Assembly (NCBI GenBank): GCA_963725415.1
Contig: CAVRZY010000298.1
Span: forward strand, 1 to 54,938
Source: CAVRZY01 sp963725415
Lineage (GTDB): Bacteria; Acidobacteriota; Terriglobia; Bryobacterales; Bryobacteraceae
Reading direction: 5' to 3'
Length of the DNA stretch: 54,938 bases
Made by a program: the position numbers and the translations under genes. This document shows positions 17,150 through 27,435 of this stretch, one piece after another. Position 1 is the first letter of the stretch; the number at the start of each line of letters is the position of its first letter. Below the pieces are notes generated by a model. It was not told the origin of the DNA, did no database searches, and was given only the letters and a program-made list of their open reading frames with translations.

Positions 17150-18320
17150 CCTGGTACCGGTCATCTACAGGAAAGAAATGCTCGACACGGTTCGCGACCG
17201 GCGCACCCTGATCAGCATGGTGGTGGTCCCCATCGCGGCCATGCCCCTGCTTTTCTTCGTCATCGGACACTTCATGTCTTCGGCCGAGAGGAGGGCCGGC
17301 GAAGAAGCCGTCAGCATCGCGGTTCGTGGTGACGAGGCGCTGCCCGGCCTGCTGGATTCCCTGAAGGAGTCGGGCTTCCGGCTCGCCTCCCCGGAGGACG
17401 TCCGGGCGGCGATGGACAACAAGCAGATCGCGGCCTGGCTCGAGCCGGCCGCGGCAGCAGGCGGAGCTACGGAAATAAGGATCTATGCGGACGAGACCCG
17501 CCAGGCCTCCGAGTTGGCGGCACGCAAGATCCAGACTGCACTCGACAGATTCAAACAGGACAAGATCACCGCGCGGCTGCGCAGCATGGGCGTCTCCGAG
17601 ACCGTCCTGAAGCCTTTCACGGTGAAGCGCATCAACATCGCCCCGGAGAAAAAGATGGCGGGCTTCTTCTGGGGCAGCCTGATCGGTTACATCGTGGTGC
17701 TGCTGATGTTCTCCGGGGGCATGTACCCGGCCATCGACATGACTGCCGGCGAAAAGGAAAGGCGCACGCTGGAGATCTTCCTTTCCACACCCGCCGGCCG
17801 CAATGAGATCGTGCTGGGCAAGATCCTGGCCACTACCAGCGCCGTGTTTGTCACGGCCCTGCTCAGCATCTCCAGCCTGCTGGTCTCGTTTCGGTACTCC
17901 AGCTTCGGTAAGTCCTCCGACAGGATGAAGGAAACCCTAGGCCGCATACCCCTGGATGCGCAGACTATCACGCTGGTGATTGTAGCCCTGGCGCCGATGG
18001 CCATCATGGCGGCCTCGCTGATGATCGCTATCGCCCTGCTGGCCAAGAGCTTTAAGGAGGCCCAGAGCTACCTGACCCCGCTGGTCATGGCGGTGGTCTT
18101 TCCCTTGGTGGTGGGAATGCTCCCCGGCATCCAGTTGACTCCGCTGCTGGCGCTGGTGCCACTGTTCAACGTGTGCCAGCTCATCAAGGAAATATTCGTC
18201 GGCGAGTTCTCCTGGGCCGCCTTTGCGGTCACCATGCTGGCCAACTTGGTTTACGCGGGGGTGGCCTTCCTCGCCGCGGTGCGGGTCTTCAAGAACGAAC
18301 GGGTGTTGTTCCGGACCTAG
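17139..18320 (+). CDS. ABC transporter permease, NatB / ABC-2 type
   Basis: A 393-residue membrane protein. One N-terminal membrane segment (LISMVVVPIAAMPLLFFVIG) is followed by a ~150-residue extracytoplasmic domain, then about five membrane segments between residues 175 and 390. The motif GEKERRTLEIFLSTPAGRNEIVLGK after the second segment is characteristic of NatB/ABC-2 permeases and contacts the ATPase. Translation is coupled with the ATPase gene by an 11-base overlap preceded by GGAAGGAGG at 17122-17130. It is the last gene of the ribH-nusB transcript. Confidence 0.9.
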   Translation: MRLNLVPVIYRKEMLDTVRDRRTLISMVVVPIAAMPLLFFVIGHFMSSAERRAGEEAVSIAVRGDEALPGLLDSLKESGFRLASPEDVRAAMDNKQIAAWLEPAAAAGGATEIRIYADETRQASELAARKIQTALDRFKQDKITARLRSMGVSETVLKPFTVKRINIAPEKKMAGFFWGSLIGYIVVLLMFSGGMYPAIDMTAGEKERRTLEIFLSTPAGRNEIVLGKILATTSAVFVTALLSISSLLVSFRYSSFGKSSDRMKETLGRIPLDAQTITLVIVALAPMAIMAASLMIAIALLAKSFKEAQSYLTPLVMAVVFPLVVGMLPGIQLTPLLALVPLFNVCQLIKEIFVGEFSWAAFAVTMLANLVYAGVAFLAAVRVFKNERVLFRT

Positions 18321-18365
18321 ATAGCTGTCAAACGTCCGGGGTGCGGATCTGATAGTATGTAAATC

Positions 18366-18632
18366 ATGGAATCACATCTGTCCGCCACCCAGGCCGCCCG
18401 CCATTTTTCGGATCTGCTCAATCGCGTGGTCTACCGGGGTGAGACCTTCGTGGTCGAACGCGGCGGGCAGCCCATCTGCCGGATTGCTCCCATCGGGCCG
18501 CCAAAGTGCACTCCGGCCGGGCTGGCCGAACTCCTGCGCTCGATTCCCAAACCGGACCCCGAGTATTGGAAAGACCTCGAAGAGATTACCAAGCACCAGC
18601 CACTCGTTCCGGAGTCCTCATGGCCACGCTGA
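18366..18632 (+). CDS. Phd/YefM-family antitoxin
   Basis: An 88-residue protein whose N-terminal half (SATQAARHFSDLLNRVVYRG, then FVVERGGQPICRIAPI) is the Phd/YefM DNA-binding fold. The C-terminal part is acidic and Pro-rich, as expected for an intrinsically disordered toxin-binding tail. The toxin gene overlaps its end by 13 bases. Phd-type antitoxins paired with PIN toxins are common. It probably represses its own promoter; no clear operator is visible in the 45 bases upstream. Confidence 0.85.
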   Translation: MESHLSATQAARHFSDLLNRVVYRGETFVVERGGQPICRIAPIGPPKCTPAGLAELLRSIPKPDPEYWKDLEEITKHQPLVPESSWPR

Positions 18633-19021
18633 TTGACTCCAGCGTGCTGATCGCAGCCGAGCGAGGGGAACTCGATCTAGCCGCGCGGCCTTCCGAGGGC
18701 GACGCAGCGCGAATGGCCATTGCGGCCGTCACGGCTTCGGAGTTACTGCACGGGATTTATCGCGCCAGGAAACCTGCGCAGCGGGCACGCCGGGAAGCGT
18801 TCGTCGAGGAGTTGCTATCCCACCTCCCAGTTCTTCCCTTCGACCTGACGGCTGCCCGGATTCATGCCAGGATCTGGGCTGAGTTGGCCTCCCGAGGGAT
18901 CGTGGTGGGCGCACACGATCTGTTGATCGCTGCTACCGCCTTGGCCTCCGGATGCACGCTCGCGACACGCGATGAGCGGAGCTTTCCCAAAATCCCCGGC
19001 CTGTCTCTGGTGCGGTGGTGA
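18620..19021 (+). CDS. PIN-domain toxin, VapC type
   Basis: A 133-residue PIN-domain ribonuclease. Its catalytic acidic residues are visible: Asp in TLIDSSVLIAAERG, Glu in TASELLHGIYRA, Asp in VGAHDLLIAATAL and Asp in LATRDERSF. VapC toxins cut tRNA or rRNA at specific sites. ATG 18620 is chosen because it overlaps the antitoxin end and starts exactly at the PIN motif; the open frame continues upstream but reads antisense-like sequence within the antitoxin. It ends 27 bases from the stop of a second, convergent toxin gene. Confidence 0.88.
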   Translation: MATLIDSSVLIAAERGELDLAARPSEGDAARMAIAAVTASELLHGIYRARKPAQRARREAFVEELLSHLPVLPFDLTAARIHARIWAELASRGIVVGAHDLLIAATALASGCTLATRDERSFPKIPGLSLVRW

Positions 19022-19048
19022 AAGGCGAGCGTGGTTCGATTTCCTGAG

Positions 19049-19315
19049 TCAACGGTACGTCTTCTCTGTCCGCGGGACGATGGCCGACACTTCTATGATG
19101 CGATCCTGGTGGTTAGGAAAGAAAATGATGCGATACCGACCGGCGCGCTTTCGATAGAAGCCTTTCCACTTCCTGCCCTTGAGTGGTTGCACATCACCAA
19201 GGAACGGGTCCTGTTCCATCGCTCGGAGACTCCTGAGAATCAGCTCAAGTCTGTGAACTGGCAGTTGCTCAACTTGCTTTCTTGCGTCGGCTGAGACTTT
19301 TACGAGCCAGGGCAT
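19049..19315 (-). CDS. RelE/ParE-superfamily toxin (paralogue of 883-1197)
   Basis: An 88-residue protein aligning along its whole length with the toxin at 883-1197: VSADARKQVEQLP, GDVQPLKGRKWKG, RKRAGRYRIIFFPNHQDR and EKTYR at the end. About half of the residues are identical. It is the second gene of a minus-strand pair; its start lies 16 bases inside the antitoxin gene, the same arrangement as in the first pair. The natural end at TYR shows that the first copy has an extra tail. Confidence 0.82.
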   Translation of the reverse strand: MPWLVKVSADARKQVEQLPVHRLELILRSLRAMEQDPFLGDVQPLKGRKWKGFYRKRAGRYRIIFFPNHQDRIIEVSAIVPRTEKTYR

Positions 19316-19584
19316 CCTTCGAGCTCCTTGAGAGTCACGTACTGCCCTTGGCGGATTTGCTCCATCCCTTTCAGGACCGTTGCTTCCTCCACGGGCGTGA
19401 GCACATCATCGGCGTCCACAAGTCTCTTCGGCTTGATCACCACCGCACCCTTGCGGCTCGTCACCTCCAGGAAGTCTCCCTCCACTATCCCCATCTCCTC
19501 GCAGATGGGCTTTGGGATCACTACCTGACGACGCTGGCCGAGCCGGCTCACTGAGGGTCGTTTCTGGGTGCCTCTGACGATCAT
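19300..19584 (-). CDS. AbrB/MazE-type antitoxin (paralogue of 603-899)
   Basis: A 94-residue SpoVT/AbrB-fold protein: SRLGQRRQVVIPKPICEEMG, GDFLEVTSRKGAVVIKPKRLVD. It matches the antitoxin at 603-899 most strongly in the DNA-binding hairpin and least in the C-terminal tail, the part that recognises the toxin; this is what insulated paralogous pairs look like. It lies 37 bases downstream of the mnmE stop on the same strand, so it may receive read-through from the rpmH-mnmE operon. Confidence 0.85.
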   Translation of the reverse strand: MIVRGTQKRPSVSRLGQRRQVVIPKPICEEMGIVEGDFLEVTSRKGAVVIKPKRLVDADDVLTPVEEATVLKGMEQIRQGQYVTLKELEGCPGS

Positions 19585-19621
19585 ACAATCAGTCTATCAG
19601 ATGCACTCGATCTCGCGACTC

Positions 19622-20971
19622 CTATTTTCCCACGCAGAAGGTCGAGAAAATGCGGTTCAGGATGTCGTCCGCGGTGGTGGCTCCGGTGATTCCGTCGATG
19701 GCCTGCAAGGCCCCGTAGAGATCCAGGAGCAGCATTTCGTGCGGGATCGAGGCTTCGACGGCCCCGCGCGCTTTGTGCAGGTACTGGAGGGCTTGCCGCA
19801 GCAACTGCTCGTGGCGCAGGCTGGTGATGAAGCCCGGCTGGGGCTGGATGCCGCCGGGCGCCAGCGCCTCCACCACTCGCCTGCGCAGCTCCTCGATGCC
19901 CTCCCCGGTAAGGGCGGAGGCCGTCACGGCTCCCTCGGGGATCTCCGCGCGTGGCGGCAGATCGCACTTGTTAGCGACCAGCAGATGCCGGCCGCTGGTG
20001 CTGGCGTGCTCGATTAACTCCAGATCCTGCGTCTCCAGCGGCTGGGAAAGATCCAGCACCACCAGCGTCAGGTCGGCGTCCGCCATGGCCTGAAAGCTGC
20101 GCTCGATCCCCAGTGTCTCGACCACGTCCCGCCCCGGACGGATTCCCGCGGTATCCACGAACTTCACCGGAAGGCCATCCAGCGCCGTCACCTCGGACAC
20201 CAGGTCGCGAGTGGTACCGGGGATCTCGGTGACGATGGCGCGGTCCTGCTCCAGCAGGCGGTTGAACAAGCTGCTCTTGCCGACGTTGGGCCGCCCCACA
20301 ATGGCCAGCGTGAAGCCCGAGTGGACCAGCTTCCCGTAAGCGTAGCTTGAGACTAGCTCGGACATGCCGCTGGAGATCGGCTCGATGCGCCGGAGGATCT
20401 CTGCGTCGCTGGCCACGCTGATGTCGTCCTCGGCGAAGTCGATGCCGGCTTCGAGCAACGCGATCAGCTCCAGCAGTTGCTCTTTGAGCGGGGCGATGCG
20501 GCGCGACACGGAGCCTTCGGCCTGCTGGGCGGCGACGCGGGCCTGGTAGAGCGTGGTGGCCTCGATCAGGTCGCGCACCGCCTCGGCCTGTGGCAGGTCA
20601 ATGCGGCCGTTCAGGAAGGCGCGCAGCGTGAATTCCCCCGGCTCGGCCAGCCGGCCCTCCTCCGCGCAGGCCCGCTGGAGGCAATGCCGCAGCACCACCG
20701 GCGAACCGTGGCAGGCGATCTCGACTACGTCCTCGGCGGTGTAAGAGCGAGGCCGCTCGAAAAATGTCGCCACCACCTGATCCACTGGGTGGCCGTCCGC
20801 GTCGGTCAGTTCGGCCAGCAGAGCGCCCCAACTGCGCCACTGTGGGGGCTTTGGAAATCGGAGAATGCGCTCCGCAATAAGACGGGCTGCGGAGCCGGAC
20901 AGCCGAACCACACCCAGCCCGCTCCGCCCGGCGGGCGTAGAGATGGCTACGATGGTGTCCTCGAGACGCAA
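19622..20971 (-). CDS. mnmE: tRNA modification GTPase MnmE
   Basis: MnmE with MnmG installs aminomethyl groups at C5 of wobble uridine in certain tRNAs, using GTP hydrolysis and a formyl-THF-like cofactor. The 449-residue protein has the N-terminal folate-binding domain (EDTIVAISTPAGRSGLGVVR), a helical domain, the G domain from about residue 220 with GRPNVGKS, GTTRD, DTAG and NKCD, and the C-terminal FCVGK, a variant of the usual FC(I)GK with the catalytic Cys kept. It ends the rpmH-rnpA-yidD-yidC-khpB-mnmE block, a standard order. Confidence 0.95.
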   Translation of the reverse strand: MRLEDTIVAISTPAGRSGLGVVRLSGSAARLIAERILRFPKPPQWRSWGALLAELTDADGHPVDQVVATFFERPRSYTAEDVVEIACHGSPVVLRHCLQRACAEEGRLAEPGEFTLRAFLNGRIDLPQAEAVRDLIEATTLYQARVAAQQAEGSVSRRIAPLKEQLLELIALLEAGIDFAEDDISVASDAEILRRIEPISSGMSELVSSYAYGKLVHSGFTLAIVGRPNVGKSSLFNRLLEQDRAIVTEIPGTTRDLVSEVTALDGLPVKFVDTAGIRPGRDVVETLGIERSFQAMADADLTLVVLDLSQPLETQDLELIEHASTSGRHLLVANKCDLPPRAEIPEGAVTASALTGEGIEELRRRVVEALAPGGIQPQPGFITSLRHEQLLRQALQYLHKARGAVEASIPHEMLLLDLYGALQAIDGITGATTADDILNRIFSTFCVGK

Positions 20972-20985
20972 GACTGTTCCGGGCG

Positions 20986-21564
20986 CTACACCGATCGGCG
21001 ACGGTCGCGGCGGAATCGAGGTCCCGGCGGGGGTGACCCATGAGTCGCCGGAGAGGCTGGCGATGGCATATCCGCGGGGTAGATGACCACCTGCCGCTGC
21101 GGTCCCACCCCAGTGCTCTCACTCCGCACGGCCGTCTCGTCGCGCAAGGCCAGATGAATGATTCGCCGCTCCCGGCTGTTCATCGGATTGAACCTGAAAG
21201 GCACGCCGCTGCGCTTCACCTTCTCGGCCGCCGTGGCCGCGCTCAGCCGCAGTTCTTCGATTCGCAGCATGCGGTAGTCGTTGGCGTCGAAGCACAACCG
21301 CGAATGATCTTCGGGCGGCATCCGGAGCACCTCCATGGTCAACTGCTCCAGCGCCAGCAACAGCTCGGCCTTGTTGCTCAGCAGCAGTTCCACGTCGGGT
21401 CCGGAGAACTGCACCACGATGTCCGGATCTTCGAAACCCGGGTGACGGTTTTCTCCCTCGGTTACTTCGCAATCCAGGTGCAGCCGCGCCATCCGCAACA
21501 GCGGCCTCAGAAACAAGTTGATCCTGGGCTCGACCGAGTCCAGCGTGTATTTCTTTTCCCTCAC
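20986..21564 (-). CDS. khpB: R3H/KH-domain RNA-binding protein (Jag / KhpB / EloR)
   Basis: About 192 residues from GTG 21564, which overlaps the yidC stop (GTGA). The C-terminal R3H domain is evident in MNSRERRIIHLALRD, with Arg and His in place. A middle KH-like region (LLLSNKAELLLALEQLTMEVL) precedes it. KhpB binds RNA and in Firmicutes affects cell elongation. The position between yidC and mnmE is typical. The last ~25 residues are a Pro/Arg-rich tail. A longer ATG start at 21642 would sit inside yidC and is rejected. Confidence 0.88.
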   Translation of the reverse strand: MREKKYTLDSVEPRINLFLRPLLRMARLHLDCEVTEGENRHPGFEDPDIVVQFSGPDVELLLSNKAELLLALEQLTMEVLRMPPEDHSRLCFDANDYRMLRIEELRLSAATAAEKVKRSGVPFRFNPMNSRERRIIHLALRDETAVRSESTGVGPQRQVVIYPADMPSPASPATHGSPPPGPRFRRDRRRSV

Positions 21565-23315
21565 CGGCCCCCCCCGCTCTTCTTCTTTTTTGCCGGTTCC
21601 GCCGGAATTACCACCGCCGGCGCGGTCTTGTTGATGAACCACTGTTGTGCGACCCCGACCACGTTACTGGTCAGCCAGTATAACACCAGGCCGCTCTGGA
21701 ATTGGTAGAACATGAACCCGAAAATCAGCGGCATGAACATCATGATTTTCTGCTGGGTCGGGTCGGCCGAGGTGGTGGGTGTCATCTTCTGCATGATGAA
21801 CTGCGAAATCACCATGGCCACCGGCAGGATGCGAATGGGCAGGTTCTCGGGCTGCGACAGGTCGCTGACCCACAGCCAACTGGCGCCCCGCATCTCGATG
21901 GCCACCACCAGCACCTTGTAAAAGGCGAAGAAGAACGGAATCTGCACCAGCATGGGTATGCAGCCCCCCATCGGATTCACCCCGTGCTTCTTGTACAGTG
22001 CCATCGTCTCCTGGTTCTGCTCGGCCTTGCGGGGATCCCGGAGGCCGATGTTTTTGTACTTGGCGTTGATCTTGGCGATCTCCGGCTGTAGCCCCTGCAT
22101 CTTCTTCATCGACTTCATGCTCTTGAACTTCAGCGGCAGCAGCGCGAAGTTGATGATGATCGTGACCACGATGATGGACCAGCCGTAGTTGCGAAACAGG
22201 TGGTCATTGAACCAGTTCAGGATCAGGAACAGGGGCTTGGCCAGAAAGCCGAACCAGCCCCAATCCACCACCTGCTCGAGCTTTGGATCGACTTTGCGCA
22301 GCACATCGAGGTCTTTGGGTCCCACGAACATCTGGAACTCGTTGCGGCCCGCCCCTCCCACCGCCGCTCCCACGTGCAGCTCTTCTTTCGGATCCAGCAC
22401 CCCGGCCACCGTATCGCTGAGAGTGCGGAACTCAACCGGGGACGCTCCCAGCGGCAGGAAAACCGCCGTGAAGTAGTTGTCTTCCAGACCCGCAAACGAG
22501 TAGCTTCCGAATTCGATCACCGGGCCGTCCTTGGCGGCCTTGGCGGCCTTGGCGATCAGCTTGCCGGCCGCCAGGTCGTAGGCCAGGCTGCGCTGGTTGG
22601 CAGCCGGGTTTGGGACGGTGGGGTCCCCGAATCCTGCGCGCCAGGCCAGCAGGTGCGGCACTTCCGTGTCTTCCTGCCGCACCTCGGAGCGAACCCGGCA
22701 GAGGTAGCGTTCCTTCTCGAACCGGAAGGATTTGCGCGACACCAGCTTCCCGTCCGCATACTCGTATTCGACGCCCAAACCGTCCGCTGCCGGCTTAGCC
22801 GCGTACAGAGCCTGCTTCAAATCCATAGCCGGCTTCTTGTCCTTGAACTCCAGCAGGAACGGAAAGCCCGTTTTCTCGGCGCCCTTGGTGTTTACCAGTT
22901 CCAGGGGCTTGCCCGCGGCGTCCTTGTACTTCTTTAGAACCCAGCTTCGAGCCACCGCTCCGCGGTTCGAGAAAACGACGCGGTACAGGCTGGTATCCAC
23001 GGTGAAGGTCTGTTCCGTCTGCGCGGAAATCTGGGCCGCAGGAGCAGCCTTTTTGGGGGGCTTTCGAGCTGCTTTCTTAGCCGCCGCGGAGGGGCGGGGG
23101 GCAGCAGGTTTCTCGACCAGCGGCTTGGGCGCTGGCGCCGCGCTCTGCGGTGGTTTGGGGGGCGGCGGGGGCGCCACGAACCTGTAGAAATAGGGCGTCA
23201 GCATCAGGATCGCCCCCATCAGCAGGAAGGCCACTAGCAGCCGTCTTTCCATGGACGGCTCCTTTGAGCCCAGCGGCTGTTTCGGTGGCTTCTGGTCTTC
23301 TGGCAGTTCAGCCAT
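21561..23315 (-). CDS. yidC: Membrane protein insertase YidC
   Basis: YidC inserts and folds inner-membrane proteins, alone or with SecYEG. The 584-residue protein has an N-terminal membrane anchor (LLVAFLLMGAILMLTPYFY), a Pro/Ala/Lys-rich linker, the large periplasmic P1 domain (about 85-330), and the five-helix core starting near FLNWFNDHLFRNYGWSIIVVT. The conserved Arg of the hydrophilic groove would lie in the block LLPLKFKSMKSMKKMQ or nearby, where Lys predominates. The C-terminus KKKKSGGGR is strongly basic, as expected for ribosome contact. It belongs to the Gram-negative type with a P1 domain. Confidence 0.95.
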   Translation of the reverse strand: MAELPEDQKPPKQPLGSKEPSMERRLLVAFLLMGAILMLTPYFYRFVAPPPPPKPPQSAAPAPKPLVEKPAAPRPSAAAKKAARKPPKKAAPAAQISAQTEQTFTVDTSLYRVVFSNRGAVARSWVLKKYKDAAGKPLELVNTKGAEKTGFPFLLEFKDKKPAMDLKQALYAAKPAADGLGVEYEYADGKLVSRKSFRFEKERYLCRVRSEVRQEDTEVPHLLAWRAGFGDPTVPNPAANQRSLAYDLAAGKLIAKAAKAAKDGPVIEFGSYSFAGLEDNYFTAVFLPLGASPVEFRTLSDTVAGVLDPKEELHVGAAVGGAGRNEFQMFVGPKDLDVLRKVDPKLEQVVDWGWFGFLAKPLFLILNWFNDHLFRNYGWSIIVVTIIINFALLPLKFKSMKSMKKMQGLQPEIAKINAKYKNIGLRDPRKAEQNQETMALYKKHGVNPMGGCIPMLVQIPFFFAFYKVLVVAIEMRGASWLWVSDLSQPENLPIRILPVAMVISQFIMQKMTPTTSADPTQQKIMMFMPLIFGFMFYQFQSGLVLYWLTSNVVGVAQQWFINKTAPAVVIPAEPAKKKKSGGGR

Positions 23316-23343
23316 GGTGGTTATATCGTCTTTTTACTCCGCT

Positions 23344-23553
23344 TCATCGCACCGGATCGAAGCCGCCCTGGTGGAATGGGTGGCACCTCAGCAGCCGTTT
23401 CACCCCCAGCCACAGGCCTGGCAGCACCCCGTGCCTTTGCACCGCTTCCAGCATGTACTCCGAGCAGGTCGGATGAAACCGGCAGGCCGAAGGCAGCAGA
23501 GGGGAAACCAGCAGCTTGTAGAGACGAAGGACGCGGATGACTAACTCTTGCAT
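23344..23553 (-). CDS. yidD: Membrane protein insertion efficiency factor YidD
   Basis: A 69-residue protein showing the family hallmarks: an amphipathic N-terminus (VIRVLRLYKLLVSPLLP), the Cys-containing motif CRFHPTCSEYMLEAVQRHG, and LGVKRLLRCHPFHQGGFDPV. YidD sits at the membrane and assists YidC-dependent insertion. ATG 23553 is chosen because it starts right at the family's beginning; it overlaps the end of rnpA by 13 bases. Confidence 0.93.
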   Translation of the reverse strand: MQELVIRVLRLYKLLVSPLLPSACRFHPTCSEYMLEAVQRHGVLPGLWLGVKRLLRCHPFHQGGFDPVR

Positions 23554-23852
23554 CGCGAAAAAAGCCTTTCGACCTCCTGCTGGATATCCCGGAATTCCGC
23601 GCTCAGCGCCGCACGGCGAGGGTTGATCACGATCTCCCACTGCGGCTCCAGCTGCCCGAGCTGCCGCCGGACCGCCTCACGAATGCGCCGCTTCAACCGG
23701 TTCCGCGCCACCGCTTTACCCACAGCCCGCGGCACGGTGAACCCGATTCCCGGACCCGGCCCGGGCTCCCCTCGCAGGCAGAAGGCCGCAAAATAGGGGC
23801 CGGACACGCGAAACCCTTTTTGGTAGACCCTGCGGAAATCCGACGATCGCAA
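23541..23852 (-). CDS. rnpA: Ribonuclease P protein component
   Basis: The protein subunit of RNase P, which trims the 5' leader of tRNA precursors with RnpB RNA. The 103-residue protein has SSDFRRVYQKGFRVSG at the front and the RNR signature GKAVARNRLKRRIREAVR in the middle. The chosen start is TTG 23852, which gives LRSSDF; the frame stays open upstream without an ATG, so the true start could be slightly earlier. It follows rpmH after 52 bases and overlaps yidD. Confidence 0.93.
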   Translation of the reverse strand: MRSSDFRRVYQKGFRVSGPYFAAFCLRGEPGPGPGIGFTVPRAVGKAVARNRLKRRIREAVRRQLGQLEPQWEIVINPRRAALSAEFRDIQQEVERLFSRCKS

Positions 23853-23904
23853 GGTCCGTACCGCCTTTGGATGCCTTATAGTTCGCTTCGCAGCTTCGAT
23901 AGGT

Positions 23905-24072
23905 TTACTTTGAGTACCGAACCGCTCTCTCGTCGCTGACCGTCAGCTTCCGGCGGCCCTTCGCCCGCCGGCGTCCCAAAACGGCCTGGCCGTCCTTGGT
24001 CCTCATGCGTGCTCGGAATCCGTGTGTCTTAGCGCGACGACGGTTGTTCGGCTGAAAAGTACGTTTTGGCAT
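23905..24072 (-). CDS. rpmH: Ribosomal protein bL34
   Basis: A 55-residue basic protein starting MPKRTFQPNNRRRAKTHGF, continuing FRARMRTKDGQAVLGRRR and ending in RYSK, the complete bL34 sequence pattern. It opens the rpmH-rnpA-yidD-yidC-khpB-mnmE block. In many bacteria dnaA lies just upstream on the opposite strand; here a sensor kinase gene is found instead, and no DnaA-box cluster is visible, so this is probably not the replication origin. Confidence 0.97.
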   Translation of the reverse strand: MPKRTFQPNNRRRAKTHGFRARMRTKDGQAVLGRRRAKGRRKLTVSDERAVRYSK

Positions 24073-24140
24073 TCTGATTCTCGGATCCGCGCAGACAGGC
24101 CGCTGTTAGGCTCACTCCTGATGATTGCCCGGTAAATCCT

Positions 24141-24169
24141 AGTATAGAAGCCGGCTCCAGGGGTGTCAA
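24141..24169 (-). promoter_or_regulatory. Strong sigma70-type promoter of rpmH
   Basis: On the minus strand TTGACA (24169-24164) and TATACT (24146-24141) are separated by exactly 17 bases: a perfect -35 and a near-perfect -10. Transcription would start near 24134 and leave a leader of about 60 bases before the rpmH ATG at 24072. This is the best promoter seen in the window. Confidence 0.85.
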
Positions 24170-24235
24170 ACGCGCGGCCTATTTGGATTGGAAGTCACAG
24201 GATTTGTCCGATCCACGACCGGACCTGGAAGGCCC

Positions 24236-24304
24236 TCAACCGCCCGTAAAACGGCTAAGAATCAACCAGCCCAGCACGATCACTACAACCCAGAACCATT
24301 CCAC
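24236..24304 (-). CDS. Possible single-membrane-span microprotein
   Basis: A 22-codon frame from GTG 24304 starts EWFWVVVIVLGWLILSRF and ends TGA at 24238-24236, 10 bases after the stop of the sensor kinase on the same strand. Sixteen consecutive hydrophobic residues are flanked by an acidic residue outside and Arg inside, a membrane-span pattern. AGAGGC lies upstream as a weak ribosome-binding site. No homologue is recalled; short hydrophobic frames arise by chance, so this stays a candidate. Confidence 0.25.
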   Translation of the reverse strand: MEWFWVVVIVLGWLILSRFTGG

Positions 24305-24313
24305 GCCTCTATT

Positions 24314-27346
<3,033 letters not shown>

Positions 27347-27435
27347 TTACCTCATCGGCCATTCCGGTGTGGGGAATAGTGTTCCTCTTGTTTCGCCCTC
27401 GGTCACGGCGGCGTCTCAGTTGATATCCTGAAATC

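Noticed and set aside
23905..24313. Possible replication origin next to rpmH
   Set aside because: rpmH-rnpA-yidC often borders oriC, but no dnaA or dnaN gene and no cluster of TTATCCACA-like boxes is present; a sensor kinase gene lies upstream instead.
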